Of a DNA stretch of 64,000 nt, positions 35,740 to 45,692 are shown piece after piece (the first letter of the stretch is position 1; every line of letters starts with the position of its first letter). Position numbers and translations under genes: made by a program. The notes below the pieces were generated by a model. That model was given only the letters and a program-made list of their open reading frames with translations. It ran no database searches and was not told where the DNA came from. Source of the stretch: Enterococcus xiangfangensis (GTDB lineage: Bacteria; Bacillota; Bacilli; Lactobacillales; Enterococcaceae); assembly GCF_005405365.1 (NCBI RefSeq), contig NZ_BJDX01000005.1, positions 1 to 64,000 of the forward strand. Reading direction: 5' to 3'.

Positions 35740-38334
35740 ATGAAAAACTATCTTAAAAAAAACCGTTGGTACTTATTGGCCAGTTTTTTTCTGCCACTAG
35801 TACTCATGGTAATCGTCTACTTGACGATCGGCATTTATCCTGGCTCGAGCCGCAGTGTTTTAGCTAGCGATGCCTTTTCTCAATTTTCAAATTTCCACGC
35901 AAGTTTTCGCAATATGCTTTTAGGCAAACAAGGACTTTTTTATAATTGGAGCGCCTCGATGGGCTTAAATTATCTTTCGTTGATTTCCTACTATCTCGGC
36001 GGATTCTTTACACCGTTGGTCCTTTTCTTTCCAAATCAGCTGATGCCAGATGCGCTCTATTTTTTAACCTTGCTGAAGATTGGTTCTGCCGGACTAGCCT
36101 TCTGGTTTTATGCGAAAGGCAGTTTCAAATTACCGGATTGGTCGCGTGTGGCGCTAAGTGTCTCTTATGCGTTGATGTCCTTTACCATCGCCCATTCGGA
36201 GATCATCATGTGGCTGGATGCCTTTGTCTATCTGCCGCTGATCATCTGGGGCATCAATCGAGTGATGGATTTCAAGAAGCCGACTGTCTTGTTTGTTTCC
36301 TATTTAATGTTGTTTTTGACAAGCTTTTACATGGGCTTTATGATCGGAATCTTTTCCGTACTGTATTTTATCGCACGCCTGCTCACGAATTGGCGAACGT
36401 ATAAAAAAAGTATCATCCCATACGGGATCACATCGCTGTTGGCTGGTTTTGCTTCGATGATCATGATCTTGCCCTCGCTGTTAGATTTACGAACAAACGG
36501 CGAAGAATTGACCAAGATTACGACTTTCAAAACCGAAGCAACCGACTGGTGGGATTTTATCGCAAAAAATTTGATTGGTTCTTATGACACAACCAAATAC
36601 GGTTCGATCCCTTTTATTTACATCGGTCTGTTGCCGTTGGCCTTGTGTCTGTTTTATTTTATCTGTAAGAAGATCCCTTGGAAAAATAAAATTCTTTATG
36701 GGGCAGTCGCTGGGATCTTAATCGCTAGTTTTTATATCCAGCCACTAAATTTATTTTGGCAGGGCATGCATGCGCCAAATATGTTCTTATTCCGTTATGC
36801 GTACTTGCTTTCCTTTTTAGTGATCACACTTGCCGCTTGGGGCTGGGAAAAATTGGCTCGCGAAAATGTTTTGCAATTAGTCGCCGCCTGCCTTTTATTA
36901 ATCGCTTGTTTTGCGATTTTCTGGGGCATGAAAGGAAAAGATTATTCTTACCTCAAACCAATCTCGCTTTATATTACTCTCGGCTTTTTAGCAATCTATG
37001 CGCTTCTCTTTACCGGTTTTCACTCCAATAAGATTCCTGTGAAAACACTCAGCCTGCTACTTTTGGTATTGATGTGTGCAGAAGCTGCCGTCAATAGCGA
37101 CTTTATGGTCCGAGGTATTTTAAAAGATTGGAATTATGCTTCACGCAGTCTTTATACCGAACCTTATCCAGCAATCAAAAACTTAGTCGACAAAACAAAA
37201 ACCGACAATGACGATTTTTATCGTCTTGAAAACTTGGATCCAGTGTCGGCCAATGATTCCTTTAACTATGGTTATAATGGGATTAGCATGTTTTCTTCGA
37301 TCCGTAATCGCCATTCTTCTGGTTATATGGATCAATTAGGTTTTCGTTCAAGAGGAACTAGTCTGAATATTCGTTATCAAAACAATACGCTGCTAGCAGA
37401 TGCCTTCACTGGGATCAAATATAACATTGCTAAAGCGAAAAACTTAAATAAATACGGTTTTACGAAGACCGACAGTTCTGGTGAGTACCATCTGTTTGAA
37501 AATAATTACGCATTGCCGCTAGCATTTTTGGCACCGACAAGCATCGATAAATTACAGGCATTGCCAAATGATAATCTCGGCACGCAAACACAATTATTTA
37601 ACGCCTTGTCGCAAGAACAATTCCAATACTTCCAGTTTTTACCAATGACACAAGTTAGAACAAAAAATGCCACTGTCACTAATGCTGGTACTATTACGAC
37701 CATTACAGAAAAACAAAGCAACGTTTCAAAAGATGTCACTTGGAAAGTTCAAGTCCCAGCAAATACACAGGCCTATTTAAGTCTTTATCCCTATGATTTC
37801 TCAGAACTTGAAAGTTCGACAGCAACTATTACAGCTGCTGGTCAAACGCGACAAGCACAGATCAGTATCAGCGGACAATACTACGACTTAGGCTATTATC
37901 CAAAAGCCACGACTGTTACTTTTACCGCTAGCTTTTATGGAACAAAATCAATCAGTTTCCAAAATCCACAAGTATTAGCGTTAGATACCATCGCCTATCA
38001 TCTAGCCATTGATAAAATCAAAGAAAACGGCGTAGCTATGAAGACTGGCAAACAAAGTGCTGAAGGAACAGTAACTACTGAAAAAGCTCAGACACTCATA
38101 ACGACCATTCCTTACGATAAAGGTTGGACTGCTAAGATCGACGGCAAAAAAGTAAAAACAAAAGCGTTCCAAAACGCTTTTATCAGCATCCATGTGCCAA
38201 AAGGCAAACACAAAATAACTTTTAGTTACTTGCCACAAGGCCTTACCATCGGCGCAATTTCGTTTGTCCTTTCGATTGGTCTGTTTCTCCTTTACTTGCG
38301 AATATTAAAGCCTAAAAAAGGCCATCGCCATTGA
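35740..38334 (+). CDS. yfhO: YfhO-family membrane protein
   Basis: An 864-residue polytopic membrane protein: about eleven or twelve hydrophobic segments in residues 10-460, a large extracytoplasmic region (about 460-830), and one last membrane span near 840-856. The family has a GT-C glycosyltransferase-like fold; Bacillus YfhO and relatives transfer sugars from lipid carriers to lipoteichoic acid, with a CsbB/GtcA-type partner. No such partner lies next to it here. The ATG start has a weak GGTGA ribosome site. A 19-bp hairpin follows the stop codon. Confidence 0.88.
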   Translation: MKNYLKKNRWYLLASFFLPLVLMVIVYLTIGIYPGSSRSVLASDAFSQFSNFHASFRNMLLGKQGLFYNWSASMGLNYLSLISYYLGGFFTPLVLFFPNQLMPDALYFLTLLKIGSAGLAFWFYAKGSFKLPDWSRVALSVSYALMSFTIAHSEIIMWLDAFVYLPLIIWGINRVMDFKKPTVLFVSYLMLFLTSFYMGFMIGIFSVLYFIARLLTNWRTYKKSIIPYGITSLLAGFASMIMILPSLLDLRTNGEELTKITTFKTEATDWWDFIAKNLIGSYDTTKYGSIPFIYIGLLPLALCLFYFICKKIPWKNKILYGAVAGILIASFYIQPLNLFWQGMHAPNMFLFRYAYLLSFLVITLAAWGWEKLARENVLQLVAACLLLIACFAIFWGMKGKDYSYLKPISLYITLGFLAIYALLFTGFHSNKIPVKTLSLLLLVLMCAEAAVNSDFMVRGILKDWNYASRSLYTEPYPAIKNLVDKTKTDNDDFYRLENLDPVSANDSFNYGYNGISMFSSIRNRHSSGYMDQLGFRSRGTSLNIRYQNNTLLADAFTGIKYNIAKAKNLNKYGFTKTDSSGEYHLFENNYALPLAFLAPTSIDKLQALPNDNLGTQTQLFNALSQEQFQYFQFLPMTQVRTKNATVTNAGTITTITEKQSNVSKDVTWKVQVPANTQAYLSLYPYDFSELESSTATITAAGQTRQAQISISGQYYDLGYYPKATTVTFTASFYGTKSISFQNPQVLALDTIAYHLAIDKIKENGVAMKTGKQSAEGTVTTEKAQTLITTIPYDKGWTAKIDGKKVKTKAFQNAFISIHVPKGKHKITFSYLPQGLTIGAISFVLSIGLFLLYLRILKPKKGHRH

Positions 38335-38372
38335 AGAAACTGACACAGAAGCCGCTGAAACAACCTTTATTC

Positions 38373-38413
38373 AAGAAGAGGAGGTGTGACAAAATGTCAC
38401 ACCTCCTCTTCTT
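38373..38413 (+). terminator. Large perfect hairpin after yfhO
   Basis: A 19-bp perfect stem (38373-38391 with 38395-38413) with loop AAA, 36 bases past the yfhO stop. The 3' arm is U-rich (CCUCCUCUUCUU) but no clean T-run follows, so it may act as an mRNA end-stabiliser as well as a terminator. Confidence 0.6.
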
Positions 38414-38416
38414 ACA

Positions 38417-38477
38417 CAAAAAATAATCAACGGAAAAGCTGCGGACTTGAATAAGCTCGCGGCTTTCGTTGGTTATT
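38417..38477 (-). terminator. Terminator of truA
   Basis: A long imperfect stem (about 20 bp) between 38419-38442 and 38458-38477 is followed on the minus strand by TTATTTTTTG. It lies 20 bases after the truA stop. Confidence 0.7.
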
Positions 38478-38496
38478 TATTCTTAGCTAATTTCCA

Positions 38497-39243
38497 TTAT
38501 TCATATTTTACTTCTACTAAGTAAAGACCTTCTGGATGTGCCGTTGGTCCAGCGATATTCCGATCTTTTGCTGCAATGATCGCTGGGATACTGTCAGCCG
38601 GAATCCGACCATTTCCAATCTTTAATAGCGTTCCTACTAAAATTCGAATCATTTTATACAAAAAGCCGTTTCCGCGAAAAATAAAAGTCAATTCTGTTTC
38701 TGCTTCATTTACTTCTAAATCTGCTTGATAGATTGTCCGAACTTTATCTTCAATCGACCCGCCAGTGGCGCAAAAAGAAGTGAAATCATGTGTGCCCAAT
38801 AAATCTGGCAACGCGCGGCGAATCAGCTCTAAATCGAGTGGGTAGGGATAATAGGCAGCATAATAGCGCCTAAACGGACTCCGCGGTTTAACGATCTGAA
38901 CTTTGAAATGATAGGTCTTTTCTACCACATGATAACGAGCATGAAAATCATCTGCTGCGAACGCTACCGATGAGACAGCGATGTCATCCGGTGTTTGTGT
39001 ATCTAAAGCAAAACGCATCCGCTCCAACGGACGCTCTTGCGGATAATCAAAATGGATCACTTGCCCAACCGCATGGACCCCCGCATCTGTTCGCCCCGAT
39101 CCAAAAATCGTTATCGCTCGACCATCATTCATTTTTTGCAGCGTCTTTTCAACTTCTGCTTGAACCGTGCGGCCATTTGGCTGCCGCTGAAACCCATTAA
39201 AATTTGTACCGTCATAAGCAATCACTGCTTTGTATCTAACCAT
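38497..39243 (-). CDS. truA: tRNA pseudouridine(38-40) synthase TruA
   Basis: A 248-residue dimeric enzyme that isomerises uridines 38-40 in the tRNA anticodon arm. The catalytic Asp is in [11 protein letters not shown] (about residues 50-60). The start is ATG 39241-39243, six bases after AAGGAG; the frame stays open 28 codons upstream, but those codons span the promoter and have no ribosome site. It lies downstream of the ecf genes, as in many Firmicutes, yet has its own promoter here. Confidence 0.95.
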   Translation of the reverse strand: MVRYKAVIAYDGTNFNGFQRQPNGRTVQAEVEKTLQKMNDGRAITIFGSGRTDAGVHAVGQVIHFDYPQERPLERMRFALDTQTPDDIAVSSVAFAADDFHARYHVVEKTYHFKVQIVKPRSPFRRYYAAYYPYPLDLELIRRALPDLLGTHDFTSFCATGGSIEDKVRTIYQADLEVNEAETELTFIFRGNGFLYKMIRILVGTLLKIGNGRIPADSIPAIIAAKDRNIAGPTAHPEGLYLVEVKYE

Positions 39244-39280
39244 TTTTTTCTCCTTAAAACAACAAAATTCTGCCGGAGTC

Positions 39281-39309
39281 ATTATAACAGCTTTTCTGAC
39301 AGATTCCAA
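39281..39309 (-). promoter_or_regulatory. Promoter of truA
   Basis: Minus strand: TTGGAA (39304-39309), 17 bases, perfect TATAAT (39281-39286). Confidence 0.72.
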
Positions 39310-39386
39310 CGCACCAAAATTGAGCATTCATTTTTTCCACATTGATCAATCATTACTGTTAGAAAAAAACGCTGGCAATTTTAAAC

Positions 39387-39412
39387 AAAAAAAGCTTGGA
39401 TCACTCCAAGCT
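39387..39412 (-). terminator. Terminator of the ecf operon
   Basis: A nine-bp stem AAGCTTGGA/TCCAAGCTT with a four-base loop, followed by seven T on the minus strand, directly after the ecfT stop. Confidence 0.85.
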
Positions 39413-40209
39413 TAGCTACGTAAAAAGAGCAAAATAATTGTTGCGACTGCAAAAACACCGATAATACTCGTGTCACGTGCTGACCATTGCAATTTCCGAT
39501 ACTTGCTGCGACCTTCGCCGCCGCGATAGCCCCGTGCTTCCATCGCAGTAGCCAGATCTTCTGCTCGATTAAAACTGCTGACAAATAAGGGAATCAACAA
39601 AGGCACGATTGCTTTAACTTTTTGAATCAAATTTCCATCACTAAAATCAACCCCACGTGCCCGCTGAGCATTCATGATCTTTTCTGTTTCGTCCATCAAC
39701 GTTGGTACAAACCGCAAAGCGATCGACAACATCAAAGCGATCTCATGTACCGGCAAATGTAATTTTTTCAATGGATTCAATAAAGATTCGATCGCATCTG
39801 ACATCGATAATGGCGGTGTCGTTAATGTTAACAGCGTTGACATAAAAATAATCAATACAAATCGGCAAAAGATGAACAAGCCATTTTGAATCCCATAAGA
39901 TGAAAGACTAAATACGCCCCACGACCAATACAAGGTTCCCCCTTGCGTAAAGAGTACTTGCAATGCGACAGTAAAAATGATCAGCCAGATCAATGGTCTG
40001 ACTCCTTTTAAGAAGAACGTTAAGTTTATCTTTGATAGCAACACCGCAACCATCGTAAACACCGCTAAAAACAAATAACTTTGCCAATTATTTGCCAAAA
40101 AGATGATCCCGATAAAATAAAAACTGGCGACTAATTTCGCACGCGGATCTAGCCGATGGATCAGAGAATCACCGGGGATAAAACGTCCGAATATCAATTT
40201 ATTCATCAT
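39412..40209 (-). CDS. ecfT: Energy-coupling factor transporter transmembrane protein EcfT
   Basis: A 265-residue membrane protein of the CbiQ/EcfT family. It joins the two ATPases EcfA1 and EcfA2 with interchangeable substrate-binding S components (vitamins, metals) encoded elsewhere. About five membrane helices are visible; the coupling motif [10 protein letters not shown] (near residues 220-230) and the earlier [10 protein letters not shown] carry the Ala-Arg-Gly signatures. The start is ATG 40207-40209, eight bases after GGAGG, overlapping the end of ecfA2 by 11 bases. Confidence 0.95.
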   Translation of the reverse strand: MMNKLIFGRFIPGDSLIHRLDPRAKLVASFYFIGIIFLANNWQSYLFLAVFTMVAVLLSKINLTFFLKGVRPLIWLIIFTVALQVLFTQGGTLYWSWGVFSLSSYGIQNGLFIFCRFVLIIFMSTLLTLTTPPLSMSDAIESLLNPLKKLHLPVHEIALMLSIALRFVPTLMDETEKIMNAQRARGVDFSDGNLIQKVKAIVPLLIPLFVSSFNRAEDLATAMEARGYRGGEGRSKYRKLQWSARDTSIIGVFAVATIILLFLRS

Positions 40210-41068
40210 GTGCAGGACCTCCTGCTTGTTCAACGATCCAATCCGCTAATTCATTTTCGGTCAACGGCAGCTTATCAAAAATCGCCCCGCGTGCCTGCAT
40301 CTCTTCCGCAAAAGCACTAGCTTGAGGAACTCCTAGTTGTTTTTCTTTCAGCCAAGCCACATCATCAAAGACTGCTTGAGGTGCACCAGCTTTTACTACA
40401 TGCCCTTTTTCCAAAACGTAAACATAATCAGCAAAGTTTGCGACGTCATCCATTAAATGCGTCACCAGTACGATCGTCATGTTCTTTTCTTGATGCAGTC
40501 GCCAAAACATCTCCATCATTTCTTTGCGCCCCAATGGATCCAAGCCCGCTGTCGGCTCATCTAAGACTAGAACTTCCGGTTCCATGGCTAATACTCCCGC
40601 AATCGCTACACGGCGCATTTGACCGCCAGAAAGCTCAAAAGGCGAACGCTCAAGATATTCTTCATCTAGACCAACTAATTTTAAATTTTCTTTTGCTAAT
40701 ACTTGTGCTTCCTCGTCACTGATCCCAAAATTTTTCGGACCAAAGGCGATATCTTTTGCAACAGTTTCTTCAAATAATTGTGCTTCAGGAAATTGAAAGA
40801 CGATCCCAACCTTTTTTCGAACCGGTTTCAAATTTTTATTATCCGTCGTCGGTGTGATTCGTCGATCTCCAATGATGACTTGACCCTCCGTTGGTTTCAG
40901 CAAAGCATTTAAATGTTGCAGTAAAGTCGACTTTCCACTTCCAGTATGACCGACTAAAGCAGTATAAGAACCTTCTTGGATATTTAGATCGATATCATAC
41001 AGCGCACGCTGTTCAAAGGGTGTATTTGGTTGATAAACGTAACTTACTTTTTCAAAACGGATGTCCAT
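40199..41068 (-). CDS. ecfA2: Energy-coupling factor transporter ATPase EcfA2
   Basis: A cytoplasmic ABC ATPase of 289 residues. Walker [10 protein letters not shown] (near 40-48), signature [13 protein letters not shown], Walker [12 protein letters not shown] and the H-loop VTHLMDDV are intact. It pairs with EcfA1 on EcfT. The start is taken as ATG 41066-41068, overlapping ecfA1 by 25 bases; an in-frame TTG two codons earlier is possible. The long overlap suggests translational coupling. Confidence 0.94.
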   Translation of the reverse strand: MDIRFEKVSYVYQPNTPFEQRALYDIDLNIQEGSYTALVGHTGSGKSTLLQHLNALLKPTEGQVIIGDRRITPTTDNKNLKPVRKKVGIVFQFPEAQLFEETVAKDIAFGPKNFGISDEEAQVLAKENLKLVGLDEEYLERSPFELSGGQMRRVAIAGVLAMEPEVLVLDEPTAGLDPLGRKEMMEMFWRLHQEKNMTIVLVTHLMDDVANFADYVYVLEKGHVVKAGAPQAVFDDVAWLKEKQLGVPQASAFAEEMQARGAIFDKLPLTENELADWIVEQAGGPAHDE

Positions 41069-41880
41069 AACCAATCCATCATCCCTTCTTCATCTAAATA
41101 GTTTGTCGGTACATTCACACCGCGCGCTTTTAACGCCGCTTTCAATTTTTCAGGAAACGGTAGATCCAGTCCTAACGCAACTAGCTCTGGTCCAGCAGAA
41201 AAAATTTCTTCTGGTGTTCCTTCTTGATACAGTTCGCCTTCACGCATCACAAAGATCCGATTGGCACTAGCTGCTTCATCGATATCATGAGTGATCGAAA
41301 TAACCGTCAGATCACTTTCTTCTTTGATCTTTTGAATCGTAGAAATGACATCGTCGCGTCCTTCAGGATCCAACATACTCGTTGCCTCATCCAAAATAAT
41401 GATATCTGGACGCAAAGCTACTACACCAGCAATTGCTACCCGTTGTTTTTGTCCACCAGATAAGCGGGCTGGTTCGCGAGTCGCAAAATCTTGCATCTTT
41501 ACTTTCTCTAATGCGTCTTGAACTCGACGCTGCATTTCACTTCGTTCGATCCCTTGGTTCTCCAAACCAAAGGCGACATCATCTTCTACAGTTGCTCCGA
41601 CAAATTGGTTGTCTGGATTTTGAAAGACCATTCCTACCATTCGGCGAATATCCCAAACAGATTCTTCAGACAGCTCCATCCCACCGACTGTTACAGTTCC
41701 TTTTTGCGGTAAATGAAGACCATTGATTGTTTTGGCTAAAGTCGACTTTCCTGATCCATTATGTCCGACGATCGCAATCCATTCACCTTTTTTTATCGAA
41801 AAGCTGACATCTTTTAATGCCGGTGCTACTTCTTCCTGATAACTAAATTCAATTTGACTGATCTCAATAATTGGCTCCAT
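41044..41880 (-). CDS. ecfA1: Energy-coupling factor transporter ATPase EcfA1
   Basis: A cytoplasmic ABC ATPase of 278 residues. Walker [10 protein letters not shown] (about 38-46), signature [13 protein letters not shown], Walker [15 protein letters not shown] and the H-loop ITHDIDEA are intact. It is first gene of ecfA1-ecfA2-ecfT, the shared energising module for group II ECF vitamin transporters. It lies directly downstream of the ribosomal supraoperon, as in other Firmicutes, but is separated from rplQ by the L17 element and has its own promoter. Confidence 0.95.
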   Translation of the reverse strand: MEPIIEISQIEFSYQEEVAPALKDVSFSIKKGEWIAIVGHNGSGKSTLAKTINGLHLPQKGTVTVGGMELSEESVWDIRRMVGMVFQNPDNQFVGATVEDDVAFGLENQGIERSEMQRRVQDALEKVKMQDFATREPARLSGGQKQRVAIAGVVALRPDIIILDEATSMLDPEGRDDVISTIQKIKEESDLTVISITHDIDEAASANRIFVMREGELYQEGTPEEIFSAGPELVALGLDLPFPEKLKAALKARGVNVPTNYLDEEGMMDWLWTSVLKK

Positions 41881-41916
41881 GGTTACACCTTTCCACTTCT
41901 TTGCAAATATGTACTA

Positions 41917-41945
41917 AGACTAGCAAAAAAGCCACGTTTTATCAA
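41917..41945 (-). promoter_or_regulatory. Promoter of the ecf operon
   Basis: Minus strand: TTGATA (41940-41945), 17 bases, TAGTCT (41917-41922) preceded by the extended TGC. Confidence 0.6.
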
Positions 41946-42006
41946 TCGTTGATACTCAATAAAATGCTTTTGTATACCGACCTGTCTTGACAGTATTTTT
42001 GGGTAT

Positions 42007-42122
42007 AAAAAAACACTTTATGATGAGTGCCAGCTTCCCAGACAATCTGGGAAGCGGCGCTGAGCTAGACTCGGAGAAAATCTCCAACATCATAACACTC
42101 TAAAAGAATCATCTATAAAGTG
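42007..42122 (-). ncRNA. L17 downstream element with multibranched terminator
   Basis: Directly after rplQ the minus-strand RNA can form an outer 13-bp stem (TCATCTATAAAGTG arm at 42109-42122 with 42014-42026) enclosing two hairpins, GGAG/CTCC near 42072-42085 and a ten-bp GCTTCCCAGA stem (42033-42042 with 42046-42055), and ends in seven T (42007-42013). Position and architecture fit the L17 downstream element described in lactic acid bacteria and Listeria. It also ends the ribosomal supraoperon transcript. The assignment rests on position and fold, not on a covariance search. Confidence 0.75.
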
Positions 42123-42133
42123 AAGAGTGATTA

Positions 42134-42514
42134 TTATACAAGTTCTAAAACAACCATAGGGGCGTTGTCGCCACGACGAGGTTCAGTTTTTAAGATACGA
42201 GTGTATCCACCTTGGCGTTCAGCGTAACGAGGAGCGATGTCATTGAATAATTTTTGTAATGCAGATTCAACAACGATTGCTTCGTTTTCTTCGCGAACAT
42301 CAGCGACTTCATTACGTACAAAGCTTGCAGCTTGGCGACGTGCATGAAGATCCCCGCGTTTTCCTAAGGTAATCATCTTTTCAGTAGTTGAACGAACTTC
42401 TTTCGCACGAGCTTCAGTCGTAACGATACGTTCGTTGATAATTAAGTCAGTTGTTAAGTCACGCAACATTGCCTTACGTTGGCTAGATGTGCGTCCTAAT
42501 TTACGATAACTCAC
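42134..42514 (-). CDS. rplQ: 50S ribosomal protein L17
   Basis: A 126-residue basic ribosomal protein, last gene of the supraoperon. The N-terminus [19 protein letters not shown] and the C-terminal [16 protein letters not shown] are characteristic. It starts with GTG 42512-42514, nine bases after AAGGAGG, 27 bases past rpoA. The L17 downstream element follows its stop. Confidence 0.97.
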   Translation of the reverse strand: MSYRKLGRTSSQRKAMLRDLTTDLIINERIVTTEARAKEVRSTTEKMITLGKRGDLHARRQAASFVRNEVADVREENEAIVVESALQKLFNDIAPRYAERQGGYTRILKTEPRRGDNAPMVVLELV

Positions 42515-42541
42515 GTAGGTTTCCCTCCTTTGTCAACAATA

Positions 42542-43480
42542 TTAATCGTCTTTACGTAGTCCTAGACCAAGATCATGTAATTTAGCCTTAACTTCTTCAA
42601 GAGATTTACGACCTAAATTACGTACTTTGATCATTTCAGGTTCAGACTTATTCGTTAATTCTTGAACCGTATTAATTCCAGCACGTTTCAAGCAATTATA
42701 CGAGCGTACAGACAAGTCTAGTTCTTCGATGGTCATTTCCAACATTTTTTCTTTTTGTGTTTCTTCTTTTTCGACCATGATTTCAGCGTTTTTCGCTTCA
42801 TCAGTAAGATTTACAAAAATATCCAAATGTTCAGTTAAAATTTTCGCTGCAAGACTCAATGCTTCTTGAGCAATGATCGATCCGTCAGTCCAAATTTCCA
42901 TCGTTAATTTATCGAAGTCATCACGACGACCAACACGTGTATTTTCAACTTGATAGTTTACTTTACGAACAGGTGTATAGATGGAATCGACTGGAAGGAC
43001 ACCAATTGGCATGTCTTCCTTTTTGTTTTCGTCTGCTTGAACATAGCCTCGACCAGGTTTTACCGTTAGGCGGGCATGGAATGTCGCACCTTCAGAAACA
43101 GTACAAATGTACATATCTTTATTTAAGATTTCAACGTCGCTGTCAACGATAATATCGCCGGCAGTTACCGTAGCTGGTCCAGTAATATCGATCTCAAGGG
43201 TTTTTTCTTCTTCAGCGAATAATTTTAACGCTAAACCTTTAATATTCAAAATGATTTGTACAACGTCTTCTCTTACACCTTTGATGGTTGAAAATTCGTG
43301 TAGCACCCCATCGATTTGAATATTTGTAATGGCAGCGCCCGGTAAAGAAGAAAGTAGAATACGACGTAGAGAATTACCTAAAGTAGTTCCATAACCTCTT
43401 TCCAGAGGTTCAACAACGAACTTGCCATAATCTCTGTCTTCATCAATTTTTGTGATTCTTGGTTTTTCGAATTCAATCAT
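42542..43480 (-). CDS. rpoA: DNA-directed RNA polymerase subunit alpha
   Basis: A 312-residue RNA polymerase subunit. The N-terminal domain (about 1-230) dimerises and nucleates beta and beta-prime assembly. The C-terminal domain (about 245-312), with [19 protein letters not shown] and the [16 protein letters not shown] helix, binds UP elements and regulators. ATG start at 43478-43480. It lies between rpsK and rplQ, the usual alpha-operon order. Confidence 0.98.
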   Translation of the reverse strand: MIEFEKPRITKIDEDRDYGKFVVEPLERGYGTTLGNSLRRILLSSLPGAAITNIQIDGVLHEFSTIKGVREDVVQIILNIKGLALKLFAEEEKTLEIDITGPATVTAGDIIVDSDVEILNKDMYICTVSEGATFHARLTVKPGRGYVQADENKKEDMPIGVLPVDSIYTPVRKVNYQVENTRVGRRDDFDKLTMEIWTDGSIIAQEALSLAAKILTEHLDIFVNLTDEAKNAEIMVEKEETQKEKMLEMTIEELDLSVRSYNCLKRAGINTVQELTNKSEPEMIKVRNLGRKSLEEVKAKLHDLGLGLRKDD

Positions 43481-43559
43481 TCTTGTCTTTTACCCCTTTC
43501 AAAACGAAAAGTGTCTTGTTCAATGACGTTCCTGTAAAACTCATAGAGTTGGGCACTCA

Positions 43560-43949
43560 TTAAACACGACGGCGTTTTGGAGGGCGGCATCCATTATGAG
43601 GTACTGGAGTCACGTCACGAATTGCAGTTACTTCTAAACCAGTTGCTTGCAATGAACGAATTGCTGCTTCACGACCAGAACCAGGTCCTTTAACAGTTAC
43701 TTCAACACTTTTCAAACCATGTTCCATTGCAGCTTTTGTTGCAGTTTCAGCAGCCATTTGAGCAGCGAAAGGAGTTGATTTTTTACTACCTTTGAATCCT
43801 AACGAACCTGCAGATGACCATGCTACAGCGTTGCCGCTTGCATCAGTAATCATGATGATTGTATTGTTAAAAGTCGAATGAATATGAGCGATACCTGTTT
43901 CGATATTCTTCTTCACACGACGTTTACGATTGACTTTCTTTGCTACCAT
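43560..43949 (-). CDS. rpsK: 30S ribosomal protein S11
   Basis: A 129-residue platform protein of the small subunit that contacts 16S rRNA and mRNA near the E site. The central [20 protein letters not shown] segment and the C-terminal [17 protein letters not shown] are characteristic. ATG start, 24 bases after rpsM, within the alpha operon. Confidence 0.98.
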   Translation of the reverse strand: MVAKKVNRKRRVKKNIETGIAHIHSTFNNTIIMITDASGNAVAWSSAGSLGFKGSKKSTPFAAQMAAETATKAAMEHGLKSVEVTVKGPGSGREAAIRSLQATGLEVTAIRDVTPVPHNGCRPPKRRRV

Positions 43950-43973
43950 GAAGATTTAAACCTCCTTCACTAA

Positions 43974-44339
43974 TTATTTTTTCTTGCCGGCAATAGCGCG
44001 AGCTGGGCCTTTACGTGTACGAGCGTTGTTCTTAGTGTTTTGTCCACGTGTAGGTAAGCCGCGACGATGACGGATTCCACGGTAAGAACCGATTTCCATC
44101 AAACGTTTGATGTTTAAGTTAGTTTCACGACGAAGATCGCCTTCAACCTTTAATTTATCAACTTCAGCACGGATAGCGTCTGTTTGTTCGTTTGTTAAGT
44201 CACGTACACGAACATCTTCAGAAACGCCTGCATCGGCTAAAATTTGTTTCGCTGTAGTATTTCCAATTCCGAAAATATACGTAAGTGAAATTACCACGCG
44301 TTTATCACGAGGAATATCTACTCCTGCAATACGAGCCAT
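43974..44339 (-). CDS. rpsM: 30S ribosomal protein S13
   Basis: A 121-residue head protein of the small subunit that forms bridges to L5 and the large subunit and contacts P-site tRNA through its basic tail ([15 protein letters not shown]). The start [20 protein letters not shown] is typical. It follows rpmJ by 18 bases. Confidence 0.98.
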   Translation of the reverse strand: MARIAGVDIPRDKRVVISLTYIFGIGNTTAKQILADAGVSEDVRVRDLTNEQTDAIRAEVDKLKVEGDLRRETNLNIKRLMEIGSYRGIRHRRGLPTRGQNTKNNARTRKGPARAIAGKKK

Positions 44340-44357
44340 ACTTAATTACACCTCCAA

Positions 44358-44474
44358 TTATCCTTGACGTTGTTTATGTTTTGGGTTTGCTGGGCAAATC
44401 ACCATAACACGTCCATTACGACGAATTACTTTACAATGTTCACACATTGGTTTTACTGATGGTCTTACTTTCAT
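44358..44474 (-). CDS. rpmJ: 50S ribosomal protein L36
   Basis: A 38-residue ribosomal protein encoded between infA and rpsM. It begins [15 protein letters not shown] and ends with PKHKQRQG. The zinc ligands Cys11, Cys14, Cys27 and His32 are all present, so this is the zinc-ribbon form. The ATG at 44472-44474 is preceded by AGGAGG. Confidence 0.97.
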   Translation of the reverse strand: MKVRPSVKPMCEHCKVIRRNGRVMVICPANPKHKQRQG

Positions 44475-44507
44475 GATTATACCTCCTGAAGTTTTACGGA
44501 GTACAAC

Positions 44508-44726
44508 TTACTTAAAGCGATAGGTAATACGACCACGGCTCAAATCATAAGGAGAAAGTTCAACTGTAACCTTATCTCCAGGTAAGATTCGAATATAATA
44601 CATCCGGATTTTACCAGATACGTGCGCAAGAACTTCGTGTCCGTTTTCCAACTCGACTTTAAACATTGCATTCGGCAAAGTTTCGACGACTGTTCCTTCG
44701 ATTTCAATCATATCTTCTTTTGCCAC
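44508..44726 (-). CDS. infA: Translation initiation factor IF-1
   Basis: A 72-residue OB-fold factor that binds the ribosomal A site during initiation. The start is GTG 44724-44726, eight bases after AGGAGG, giving [15 protein letters not shown]. The open frame extends 52 codons further upstream, but that part is not IF1-like and has no ribosome site. It is located between adk and rpmJ; the map gene that separates them in Bacillus is missing. Confidence 0.97.
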   Translation of the reverse strand: MAKEDMIEIEGTVVETLPNAMFKVELENGHEVLAHVSGKIRMYYIRILPGDKVTVELSPYDLSRGRITYRFK

Positions 44727-44900
44727 GCAGAGTACCTCCTTGTAGTTGTTTCGCATTTTCACACGATAAAATGGCGGAAACTGCAGTTCCCACCCTAATT
44801 CTAAAGTTAACTTCCAAAAAAGCCAGAAGTCAGACTGACAAATTCTATCATAAAACATCGAACTTGGCAAGATAAACTGCATCTCAAGTCGGTAGGCAAA

Positions 44901-45548
44901 TTATTTCTTGATAATTTTTTCTACATCCGCAAATACGGCATCAATTTCACGATCTCCATCAACTGGATACAACAGACCTTCTTCATCATAATAAGCTAAA
45001 ATAGGTTCACTATTTTTAACATTAATAGATAAACGATTTTTAACAGTTTCTGGCTTATCATCTTCACGTTGGTAAAACTCATGACCCCCGCAGCGATCAC
45101 AAGTTCCTTCTACTTTCGTAGGGTTGAAGACTTTATGATAAGTCGCACCACAATTGCGGCACATGAAGCGTCCTGCCAAACGATCAACCAACACTTCTTC
45201 TGCTACTTGAATATCAATCACAGCATCAATCTTTTTGTTCAAGTCTGTTAACATTTCAGCTAATGCCTTGGCTTGATCTAAAGTCCGAGGGAACCCGTCC
45301 AATAAAAACCCTTTGTCTGTGTCTTTTTGGGCTAAACGTTCCTTCACGATACCGTTAGTAACTTCATCTGGGACCAAATCCCCTGCATCCATATAAGATT
45401 TTGCTTTCAATCCGAGTGTTGTCTCGTTTTTGATTGCTTCTCGGAACATATCCCCCGTGCTGATATGCGGAATATTGTACGTCGCAACAATTCTTTCTGC
45501 TTGTGTTCCTTTTCCTGCCCCCGGCAGTCCCATTAAGATCAGGTTCAT
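44901..45548 (-). CDS. adk: Adenylate kinase
   Basis: A 215-residue enzyme that interconverts 2 ADP with ATP and AMP. The P-loop is [10 protein letters not shown] (7-16). The LID domain carries four cysteines (130, 133, 150, 153), a structural zinc site typical of Gram-positive adenylate kinases. ATG start after AGGAGGG. It lies between secY and infA; the 144-base spacer to secY holds a small GTTGAGG/CCTCAAC hairpin and a weak TAATAT -10. Confidence 0.97.
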   Translation of the reverse strand: MNLILMGLPGAGKGTQAERIVATYNIPHISTGDMFREAIKNETTLGLKAKSYMDAGDLVPDEVTNGIVKERLAQKDTDKGFLLDGFPRTLDQAKALAEMLTDLNKKIDAVIDIQVAEEVLVDRLAGRFMCRNCGATYHKVFNPTKVEGTCDRCGGHEFYQREDDKPETVKNRLSINVKNSEPILAYYDEEGLLYPVDGDREIDAVFADVEKIIKK

Positions 45549-45692
45549 TGCTTTCCCTCCTAGAATATTACCAAAGAATTCAAAAAGAATTCCATTTCAT
45601 TCATATATAGATTTATTCATTTCAGACTGGCAGCTGACTTCAGTAAATGTAAAAGTGAGAACGGCGTTGAGGAAATCCCTCAACACACGAAT

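Noticed and set aside
44727..44882. 52-codon N-terminal extension of infA
   Set aside because: IF1 is 72 residues in all relatives; the GTG at 44726 has a proper AGGAGG site and the upstream codons do not.
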